Source of the DNA: CAMCYM01 sp041191165
GTDB taxonomy: Bacteria > Bacteroidota > Bacteroidia > Flavobacteriales_D > Sanyastnellaceae
DNA length: 6,078 bases
NCBI GenBank assembly: GCA_041191165.1
Contig: JBEEPJ010000134.1
Span: 1 to 6,078 of the forward strand
Direction of reading: 5' to 3'
The position numbers and the translations under genes were made by a program. The notes beneath the pieces are model-generated. The model was given only the letters and a program-made list of their open reading frames with translations. It searched no databases and had not been told where the DNA came from. Shown here piece by piece: positions 1 through 5,389 of this stretch. How positions within the stretch are numbered: position 1 is the stretch's first letter; the number at the start of each line of letters is the position of its first letter.

Positions 1-1
1 G

Positions 2-901
2 GGAGGGGCAATGGAGTGGGGGCAAGTGGGATGGGGGAGCGCACAGGCTTGGGGAGAAGGGATTGTGGGGTCGGTTTGGGCGCAGGGCATGCGGCACGCC
101 TGGCGTTGGGGGGGAGAGTTTTGTGCCTTTGAGGGCGGTTGGCGGGGTCGTGCGGGGTTGTTGCTGTCCGAGGGGGAGCAGCGGGATTACTTCGTGCGTT
201 GCTGGGCCGGCGCGGGCATGCATCCGGCCTTGCGCTGGGGCGAGGCGGAGGCGCCTGACCCCGGAACCGCGTGCTTGGCCGGATTCCTTTGGAAGCATCC
301 GGGGAAGCGGATGGGGCGATTTTGGCTGCGTGGAGGTTGGGAGCAGGGGGCTTCGACTTGGGAGGCGGAGTGGAGGAGGAAGTTTCGTCCAGAGAAGCTG
401 CTGAAAACAGGGTCGGGGGAATGGCGGGTTTTGGTGAAAGGCCTGGGCGGGGCATCCTCAGCGGGGCTGCAGGTTTTGGGTGAGGGGACATGGGAGCATC
501 GAGAGGGAATGCGGGTCAAGGTCTGGGCGCAAGGGGAACTTGGAGGTGGGCATTGGGATGAGGACTTGTCCTGGGGGCGGGGAGGTGGGGTGGTGCTGGG
601 TTGGCATCCGCCTGAAGGCGCCTGGGATGTAGATGGGCTGTTGTGGATCCACGAACTTGAGCCGGGGATGGTGTGGTATCGATTGCAACCTGAGGCCTTG
701 CGCTGGAGCAGTACGGTGCTGACGGGAGAGGCGGTTCGCTGGGGTTGCTGCGTGCGCAGGGAATTGGGAAAAAAAGGCGAAATCAGTGTGAGCGGTTCCC
801 GCATTGAACGGAGCGCTGTCCGATGGCAGGGGAGCGATGCGACCCGTACCCAAGGGGCACAACGCCACACGTGGCAGGTGCATTTCGCATTTGCGCTCTA
901 G
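2..901 (+). CDS. C-terminal part of a Trp/Gly-rich protein, probably an outer-membrane beta-barrel (5' end outside the window)
   Basis: The frame is open from the left edge to a TAG at 899-901. An ATG at 11 would give 296 residues, but nothing marks it as the true start and the gene probably begins upstream. The product has about 27 Trp in 296 residues and many Gly and Arg. There are no hydrophobic membrane helices and no recognisable catalytic motif. The last 80 or so residues form short alternating strands separated by charged turns (PGMVWYRLQP, GEAVRWGCCVRREL, EISVSGSRIE), and the chain ends HTWQVHFAFAL, an amphipathic strand with aromatics. This matches the C-terminal strands of Bacteroidota outer-membrane barrels, such as those found after helix-hairpin-helix domains; that placement is inference. 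A 227-codon frame on the opposite strand (187-870) is Pro/Ser-rich and looks like a shadow. Reality of the + gene is likely; its function is uncertain. Confidence 0.6.
   Translation, partial: GGAMEWGQVGWGSAQAWGEGIVGSVWAQGMRHAWRWGGEFCAFEGGWRGRAGLLLSEGEQRDYFVRCWAGAGMHPALRWGEAEAPDPGTACLAGFLWKHPGKRMGRFWLRGGWEQGASTWEAEWRRKFRPEKLLKTGSGEWRVLVKGLGGASSAGLQVLGEGTWEHREGMRVKVWAQGELGGGHWDEDLSWGRGGGVVLGWHPPEGAWDVDGLLWIHELEPGMVWYRLQPEALRWSSTVLTGEAVRWGCCVRRELGKKGEISVSGSRIERSAVRWQGSDATRTQGAQRHTWQVHFAFAL
573..600 (+). other. Potential G-quadruplex motif inside the barrel-like gene
   Basis: Four G-runs of 3-5 (573-577, 579-582, 587-590, 598-600) are separated by loops of 1, 4 and 7 bases, fitting the usual G3+N1-7 rule. 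The first 800 bases are strongly G-biased on this strand, partly because the protein uses so many Trp (TGG) and Gly (GGN) codons. The motif may therefore be a by-product of codon content rather than a selected element. Confidence 0.35.
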
Positions 902-912
902 CCTTATCTTCG
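883..912 (+). promoter_or_regulatory. Candidate Bacteroidota-type promoter for efp
   Basis: TATCTTCG at 905-912 matches the Bacteroidota -7 consensus TAnnTTTG in all fixed positions but one. A TTTC at 883-886, one base off the -33 TTTG, lies 18 bases upstream. The element begins three bases after the stop of the upstream gene. Transcription would start near 917, leaving a leader of about 15 nt before the efp ATG at 932. The leader is A-rich and ends with AAGGAA one base before the ATG, too close for a normal Shine-Dalgarno. This agrees with Bacteroidota initiation, which favours A-rich leaders. Confidence 0.45.
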
Positions 913-931
913 CGGGCAAAATCCAAGGAAC

Positions 932-1498
932 ATGGCAACGACAGCCGACATCAAAAACGGTCTGTGCATCAATCACAACCACGGGTTGTGGCAAATCATC
1001 GAATTTTTGCACGTCAAGCCGGGCAAGGGGGCGGCTTTTGTCCGGACCAAGCTGCGCAACCTCTCCACGGGTCGGGTGGTCGACCACACCTTCAACGCCG
1101 GCGTGAAGATTGATGTGGTGCGCATCGAAACCCGGGAATATCAATATCTCTTCAACGATGAGACCGGGTATCACTTTATGAATCTTGAGACCTACGAGCA
1201 AATTGCCGTGGAGAAGGAAGTGATTTCGGCACCGGAGTTCTTGCAGGATGGGGTGGTGTGCCAGTTGCAGTTTCATGCCGATGAGGAGCGGGTGCTGAAC
1301 TGCGAATTGCCGCAGTACATCGAGACGGAAATCGTCTACACGGAACCGGGAATCAAAGGAGATACGGCCACCAACACCATGAAGCCCGCCACCACGGATA
1401 CGGGGGTGGAGGTTCGGGTTCCCCTCTTCGTGGACACCGGGGATCGCATCAAGGTGGATACGCGAACCAAGGAGTACGTTGAGCGGGTCAAGAAATAA
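932..1498 (+). CDS. efp: Elongation factor P
   Basis: This is a full-length 188-residue EF-P, the usual size for the family. EF-P binds between the ribosomal P and E sites and relieves stalling at consecutive prolines by stabilising the peptidyl-tRNA. The three-domain order is visible: an N-terminal KOW-like domain (about 1-62), a middle OB domain (about 65-125) and a C-terminal OB domain (about 130-188). The tip loop reads HVKPGKGAAF, with Lys32 at the position that other bacteria modify (K34 in E. coli). It is a lysine, not the arginine of EarP-type EF-P. The C-terminal signature GDTATNTMKPA followed by VRVPLFV is intact. The ATG at 932 gives the expected family N-terminus (MATTADIKNGL). 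No lysine-modifying enzyme is in the window, so the modification type is unknown. The gene lies 6 bp before the phosphatase and is probably co-transcribed with it. Confidence 0.97.
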   Translation: MATTADIKNGLCINHNHGLWQIIEFLHVKPGKGAAFVRTKLRNLSTGRVVDHTFNAGVKIDVVRIETREYQYLFNDETGYHFMNLETYEQIAVEKEVISAPEFLQDGVVCQLQFHADEERVLNCELPQYIETEIVYTEPGIKGDTATNTMKPATTDTGVEVRVPLFVDTGDRIKVDTRTKEYVERVKK

Positions 1499-1504
1499 GG
1501 CCGG

Positions 1505-2728
1505 ATGAATCCCAGCGTGGAGCGACTGGAGCGGCGCATCGAGCAACAGGACTTCAAGCTGAAGGCCCTGCTCTCGGTCACCCGCGCAATCAACGCCCGC
1601 GCATCCGAGTCGGAATTGCTCGCCCACTTTGGGGAGAGCTTGAACGACTTCCTGGGCATCGAGCGCCTGGTTTTGTTCGCCCGCGAGGAAAGCGGTTGGC
1701 GTTGTTTGCATTCCCGTGGGGTGGAAGGGGGCATCCCCAATGTGGGAGAGGAGGCCTTTTTTCAACAGCCGGGCCGGATTTTCTTGCAGGCCCCCGGAGG
1801 AACGGAGGAGTTTGATGTGGTCATCCCTGTGGCGCAAGAGGAGGAGGTGCTGGCGTATCTGTTGGTGGGAGATCAAGCCGCTTCCCGCGGGGTGAGTGCG
1901 GTGGTGAAGCACTTGCATTTCATCCAAACCCTCTCCAGCGTATTGATGGTGGCGCTGCGCAACCGAAGGATGTCCGAGGCGCTGTTGAAGCAGGAGGCCA
2001 CCCGCAGGGAGTTGGAGTTGGCGGCGGAGATGCAAGCCCAGCTGGTCCGGACGAGTTGGCCGCAGGATCGGGATGTGGAGGTGGCGGCCTACTACAAGCC
2101 CCACCGGGAAGTGGGGGGCGATTATTACGACTTCTTCCCGGTGGACGAGGATCGCATCATCGCCTGCATGGCGGACGTGAGTGGGAAGGGGGTGTCCGCG
2201 GCTTTTCTCATGTCGAACTTTCAGGCCCATTTGCGGGCGATTTTTCAGTACGAGCCGGATGATTTGGTCCGGGCAGTGCGATTGATGAACGACCGGGTGA
2301 TGGAATTGGCGCGTGGGGAGAAATACATCACCCTGTTTGCGGCGGTATACCGCAGAAGCAACCGCACGATGCAGTTTGTCAATTGCGGTCACAATCCGCC
2401 GGTGCTCCTCTATCCCGATGGGCAGTGCATCCAGTTGACGGCGGGATCGGTGGGCTTGGGGATGTTCGATCAGATTCCCTCGATCGATGTGGGGTCTGTG
2501 CAGCTTCCCAAGGGCGGGGTCCTCACCTGCTTTACGGATGGGCTGGTGGAACAGGAAAACGAGGAGGGGGTGCCGTTCGGGGTGCAGCGCATGGAGCAAG
2601 TGCTCATCCGCCACCGGGGCATGGAAGTGGCTGATATTCAGCAGGCGCTTGTGGATCAGGTGCAGACTTTCCGCGGAAGCGAGCCGGCGTTTGACGACAC
2701 CGCGCTGCTCACCCTGCGTTTCAAGTAG
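1505..2728 (+). CDS. GAF-domain PP2C (SpoIIE/RsbU-type) serine/threonine phosphatase
   Basis: This 407-residue cytoplasmic protein has no membrane segments. Residues 1-25 look helical, about 20-155 form a GAF-like sensor domain (FDVVIPVAQ at 103-111, then HFIQTLSSVLMVALRNRRM), about 155-182 form a coiled-coil linker, and about 188-405 form a SpoIIE/PP2C phosphatase. The catalytic motifs are complete: REVGGDYYDFF (201-211, Asp206), ADVSGKGVSAAFLM (223-236, Asp224), NCGHNPP (293-299), CFTDGL (342-347, Asp345) and FDDTALL (396-402, Asp397/398), so it should bind two Mn/Mg ions and be active. RsbU-type enzymes dephosphorylate STAS anti-anti-sigma proteins in partner-switching; no partner is encoded here and the substrate is unknown. 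The ATG at 1505 follows the efp stop by six bases, with AAGG at 1497-1500 overlapping that stop. The 3' end overlaps the convergent ligase gene by 8 bp. Confidence 0.95.
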   Translation: MNPSVERLERRIEQQDFKLKALLSVTRAINARASESELLAHFGESLNDFLGIERLVLFAREESGWRCLHSRGVEGGIPNVGEEAFFQQPGRIFLQAPGGTEEFDVVIPVAQEEEVLAYLLVGDQAASRGVSAVVKHLHFIQTLSSVLMVALRNRRMSEALLKQEATRRELELAAEMQAQLVRTSWPQDRDVEVAAYYKPHREVGGDYYDFFPVDEDRIIACMADVSGKGVSAAFLMSNFQAHLRAIFQYEPDDLVRAVRLMNDRVMELARGEKYITLFAAVYRRSNRTMQFVNCGHNPPVLLYPDGQCIQLTAGSVGLGMFDQIPSIDVGSVQLPKGGVLTCFTDGLVEQENEEGVPFGVQRMEQVLIRHRGMEVADIQQALVDQVQTFRGSEPAFDDTALLTLRFK

Positions 2729-4184
2729 TCCGCACGTCTGCAGCGGCGGAATGCCGGGGCTTGCTGTAGGCCAAATCCCAAGCCACCATCACCGCCAAGA
2801 ACCCCCAGAATGGAGCACTGGCCTTGTCGGTGTCGAGGTAATTGTTGAGCACGCCGTGGACGAAGTAGGTGATGAGCCCGAGAAACAGGGCCCAGGCCAG
2901 GTTGCGTTCGTCGCCTGCGGGCATGATGCGCTGCAGGCGAAATCCGAGGTGAAGGGTAAACCCCAGGATGCCCAGGAAAAAGAAGAGCCCGAGGACGCCC
3001 TGTTCGGCCAGCGGTCCGAGGTACTCGCTGTGCGCATTGCCGCCATCCCCCTGGTTGGTGCTGATGATGGTGCGGTCGGTGGAACGTTGGAATGGGGCGT
3101 AGACGAACTGGTACGTCCCCGGACCCCAACCGGTGAGGGGGCGTTCTTGGAACAACGCCAGGGCGCATCGCCAGCGGTTGAGGCGTTCGAGATTGGAAGC
3201 GTCGGAGGATACGTTGGAGATGGACTCCACGTGCTCTGCCAGGTTGTCTGAACTGTCCTGCTCGTTGCGCTGAAGCTGGATGATGAGCGCGTCGCGGGCG
3301 ATGAAAAGGCCCGCACCGAGGAGGAGCCCCAAGACCAGGAGCGTTCGGAGCCGGAAGCCGAGCCACATGAGCCCCCAGAGTACAGCCGCCGCAGCCAGGG
3401 AAATCCAAGCGGCCCGGGTGAAAGACAGCACGAGCCCGATGAGCAAGATGGCCAGGAGCAGACCCACGAGCGTGCGGTAAATCAACGTGGCACCGCGTCC
3501 CAGGAACAGCGCAAAGACCGGCGGAACGAACATCGCCAGCACCGCCCCATACGAAGTGTGGTCCTTGTAAAAGGGCGTCATGACCCAGTGACCCGACGTC
3601 TTGTCAAACCCATAACCCGCATGACGGATGAGGGTGTAGATCACCACGATGGCGAGGGGGACGGCGTAGAGCAGAACGATTTGGCCTGCGGTCAATTGCC
3701 GATGGCGCACCAGATGCCCCAACACCCAGAAGAACCCCACCACGAACCAAATCCGCACCAACCAGGCCTTCAACGATACCCCCGGCAAATGGCTCATCAG
3801 CACCGTGAGCCCCATCCAAAGCAATCCGGCGGTAATCCACCGGGAGAGCGGGTGCTGCATCAGCCGGGCATCCACCGGAAACCCGGAGAAACTGCGGAAG
3901 AGGAAGAGCAACAGGATGCCCACGAGCATGGGCTCCGTGGGAAGGTAGATGCCCAGACCTCCGATTTCCAACTGCTCGAGATTGAGGCTGAGCGGAACGC
4001 AGAACAACAGCAGCCCCATAAAGGCCGGCATGCGCCAAATCCCCAGCGCCACAGCGGCCAGCACGGCGGGCACCAGCGCCACGGCATACCACTCCATCGC
4101 CACGGCTCCGGCGAGCACGGCGGCAAAACCCAACGCCAGCGCCAGCGGCCAGCGCGAACCGATGCCGGAGGTGGGGGCGGTCAT
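2721..4184 (-). CDS. O-antigen ligase/polymerase family membrane protein (Wzy_C superfamily)
   Basis: This is a 487-residue polytopic inner-membrane protein with about 14 hydrophobic segments and one large periplasmic loop (about 297-396). Family marks are SFTRAAWIS in a late membrane segment (254-262, with Arg257), GWGPGTYQF at the loop centre (352-360), NAHSEYLGPLAEQGVLG (383-399, with His385) and NNYLDTDKASAPFW after a penultimate helix. In WaaL ligases a loop histidine and periplasmic arginines are needed to transfer undecaprenyl-linked glycan; Wzy polymerases share this architecture, so the sequence cannot decide between ligase and polymerase. The frame extends upstream to 4280, but the ATG at 4184 is chosen because it overlaps the Wzz-like stop as ATGA, the skipped 32 residues are Arg-rich shadow, and MTAPTSG leads directly into the first membrane helix. 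Translation is likely coupled to the Wzz-like gene. Confidence 0.92.
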   Translation of the reverse strand: MTAPTSGIGSRWPLALALGFAAVLAGAVAMEWYAVALVPAVLAAVALGIWRMPAFMGLLLFCVPLSLNLEQLEIGGLGIYLPTEPMLVGILLLFLFRSFSGFPVDARLMQHPLSRWITAGLLWMGLTVLMSHLPGVSLKAWLVRIWFVVGFFWVLGHLVRHRQLTAGQIVLLYAVPLAIVVIYTLIRHAGYGFDKTSGHWVMTPFYKDHTSYGAVLAMFVPPVFALFLGRGATLIYRTLVGLLLAILLIGLVLSFTRAAWISLAAAAVLWGLMWLGFRLRTLLVLGLLLGAGLFIARDALIIQLQRNEQDSSDNLAEHVESISNVSSDASNLERLNRWRCALALFQERPLTGWGPGTYQFVYAPFQRSTDRTIISTNQGDGGNAHSEYLGPLAEQGVLGLFFFLGILGFTLHLGFRLQRIMPAGDERNLAWALFLGLITYFVHGVLNNYLDTDKASAPFWGFLAVMVAWDLAYSKPRHSAAADVRTT

Positions 4185-5221
4185 TCCGCGGATTTCGTCG
4201 ACTTGAGGGCGTCTGCGGCCAGCAGGGCCAGCAGGGCGAAGAGCATCGAGGAGGCCACGGAAACGGCGACGATCAGCCACCGAATGGGGTACGCCTTCTT
4301 GTCCGCCGGCGCCGCCCGGTCCACCACGAATGCCGAGGCGATCTGGGTCTCCGCGTCAAGCTTCATGAGCTCGAACCGCCGCTTGAGGATCTTTTCGCGC
4401 TCGTAAGCGCCTTCGATGAGATTGGTCAGCTTGTTGAACTCCGTCGCGTTCTGGGAGAGCTCGGCCATCTGCTGGCGGATGAGCTCGGCGTTGTTCTTCG
4501 CCCCCACGGCCATGGCGGTGGCGTACTGTTCGTTGAGGCCGCCGATTTGGGTTTCGAAGTCGTAGATGCCCAGGGCGTGGAGCGCGGCGAGCTCCGTTTC
4601 CATGTCGCGAATCTCATCCTTCACCTGTTGGTACGACGCCGTCGCGTAGCGGAGCGCCTCCTTCGCGCGGTCGTTGCGCAAGCGGTTGGCGAGCGAGTCC
4701 GCCAGGAAGGCGATGTCGTTGGCGATGTCGGCGGCCACCTGCGGATCCTTGTCGAGGACGCGGATTTCGATGGAGCCGAATTTGGTCAGGTTGGCGTCGA
4801 CTTGGCTGTCGTATTGCTTGGCCAAATCCGCTTTCGCCCCCGCCCCGGCCGAGTCGATCTGATAATGCTTCCACAGGTCGTACTTGCGGATGATGCGGGA
4901 CCGGATTTGGTCTGAATTGAGAATCTGAAGCAGGCGCTCCGCATCCTCGGTCTCGCCATACTCCAACAGGTCTTTCTGCTTCAACTCCTCGAAAAACTGC
5001 TCGCCGATGGAGTGCTGCGGGGTGGCAAACAGGATCACCGTGGACTGAAATTTCTCCTCGATGAGCAGGGAAGCACCCGCCGAGAGCAGCGCAGCGGCCA
5101 CCCCCACGAGGGCGAACACCTTGCGCCGCAGGAAGATGAACTGCAGCAGGTGCGCGGAATTGAAAGAGGCGGAAGCCTGGGCGTGTTGCGGGTCTCGGGT
5201 CTCGGAAGGCGTGGATTGCAT
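4181..5221 (-). CDS. Wzz-like chain-length determinant / polysaccharide co-polymerase
   Basis: This is a 346-residue inner-membrane protein with the Wzz layout: a short cytoplasmic N-terminus, a membrane helix at about 34-54, a periplasmic domain, and a second helix at about 312-336. The early periplasmic part reads EEKFQSTVILF, followed by SIEIRVLDKDPQVAADIAN (150-168), the usual Wzz-domain pattern. A long helical coiled-coil stretch covers about 195-290. A Pro-containing segment (DRAAPADKKAYPIRW, 301-315) leads into the second helix, as in the family. No Walker motifs or Tyr-rich tail follow, so it is not a fused BY-kinase. Such proteins set the length of polymerised glycan together with a Wzy polymerase. 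The ATG at 5221 is chosen because the longer frame (to 5809) passes through repeats and the opposing glycosyltransferase gene. The start lies four bases after a TAnnTTTG element. Confidence 0.92.
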   Translation of the reverse strand: MQSTPSETRDPQHAQASASFNSAHLLQFIFLRRKVFALVGVAAALLSAGASLLIEEKFQSTVILFATPQHSIGEQFFEELKQKDLLEYGETEDAERLLQILNSDQIRSRIIRKYDLWKHYQIDSAGAGAKADLAKQYDSQVDANLTKFGSIEIRVLDKDPQVAADIANDIAFLADSLANRLRNDRAKEALRYATASYQQVKDEIRDMETELAALHALGIYDFETQIGGLNEQYATAMAVGAKNNAELIRQQMAELSQNATEFNKLTNLIEGAYEREKILKRRFELMKLDAETQIASAFVVDRAAPADKKAYPIRWLIVAVSVASSMLFALLALLAADALKSTKSAE

Positions 5222-5225
5222 AGGC

Positions 5226-5233
5226 CAAATGTA
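5226..5233 (-). promoter_or_regulatory. Bacteroidota -7 element directly before the Wzz-like gene
   Basis: On the minus strand the bases read TACATTTG, a perfect match to TAnnTTTG. Only GCCT separates it from the ATG at 5221, so transcription would begin at or very near the first codon and the mRNA would be leaderless. No TTTG is visible 19-21 bases upstream, where the sequence is GC-rich, so the -33 part is missing or replaced by an activator. No Shine-Dalgarno lies within 15 bases of the start. Confidence 0.45.
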
Positions 5234-5260
5234 CAGCACCACCCGATTCCCTCCGGCGCC

Positions 5261-5365
5261 CCCCTCGCCTCGTCGGGTCTCCCCCTTGCCTCGTCGGGTC
5301 TCTCCCGGGCTTCGCCGGTGCCGCCCCGGGCTTCGCCGGTGCCGCCCCGGGCTTCGCCGGGTCGA
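5261..5365. repeat. Five tandem 21-bp direct repeats in the divergent intergenic region
   Basis: Units start at 5261, 5282, 5303, 5324 and 5345. Units 1 and 2 (type A, core CCTCGTCGGGTCT) differ at one base. Units 3 and 4 (type B, core CCCGGGCTTCGCCGGTG) differ at one base. Unit 5 shares its first 16 bases with unit 4 and then ends GGGTCGA, closer to type A. Types A and B agree at about 12 of 21 positions, so they are probably diverged copies of one unit. The array lies between the promoter candidates of the two divergent genes. The 21-bp period equals two helical turns, which places equivalent sites on one face of the DNA. Either an operator array or a slippage minisatellite would fit. Confidence 0.85.
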
Positions 5366-5370
5366 AGCCC
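5349..5370. repeat. Perfect 8-bp inverted repeat upstream of the glycosyltransferase
   Basis: GGGCTTCG (5349-5356) is the exact reverse complement of CGAAGCCC (5363-5370), with CCGGGT between. The left arm lies in the last 21-bp repeat unit and includes the TTCG that sits at the -33 position of the candidate glycosyltransferase promoter. It could be a dimeric regulator site or a DNA hairpin. It lacks a T-tract, so it is not a convincing terminator. Confidence 0.6.
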
Positions 5371-5384
5371 CCGACCTATCTTCG
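5353..5384 (+). promoter_or_regulatory. Candidate Bacteroidota-type promoter for the GT4 gene
   Basis: TATCTTCG at 5377-5384 is one base off TAnnTTTG, and TTCG at 5353-5356 is one base off the -33 TTTG, with a 20-base spacer that fits the class. The ATG at 5390 is only five bases downstream, implying a leaderless or nearly leaderless transcript. The 11 bases TATCTTCGCGG are identical to those at 905-915 before efp. Confidence 0.45.
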
Positions 5385-5389
5385 CGGCC

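Noticed and set aside
187..870. 227-codon minus-strand frame opposite the barrel-like gene
   Set aside because: The composition is Pro/Ser/Arg shadow without a membrane or catalytic pattern. The + frame has barrel-like strands and is open to the window edge.
458..2614. 718-codon open frame on the minus strand
   Set aside because: It lies antisense to efp and the phosphatase, both with intact family motifs. Its His/Leu/Gln-rich product shows no domain and mirrors the codon bias of the real genes.
2487..3251. 254-codon + strand frame across the convergent junction
   Set aside because: It overlaps the phosphatase C-terminus in the wrong frame and then the ligase antisense, and has no recognisable features.
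4185..4280. N-terminal extension of the ligase to 519 residues
   Set aside because: The added 32 residues are Arg/Pro-rich and lie within the Wzz-like C-terminal helix in another frame. The ATG at 4184 gives the usual ATGA overlap.
3558..4406. 282-codon + strand frame opposite the ligase
   Set aside because: The product is a Gln/His/Arg-rich string with no domain. It is antisense to an obvious 14-segment membrane protein.
5261..5365. CRISPR array
   Set aside because: The 21-bp units are directly adjacent with no unique spacers.
5349..5370. Intrinsic terminator
   Set aside because: No T-tract follows the stem on either strand, and it lies upstream of both genes rather than after one.
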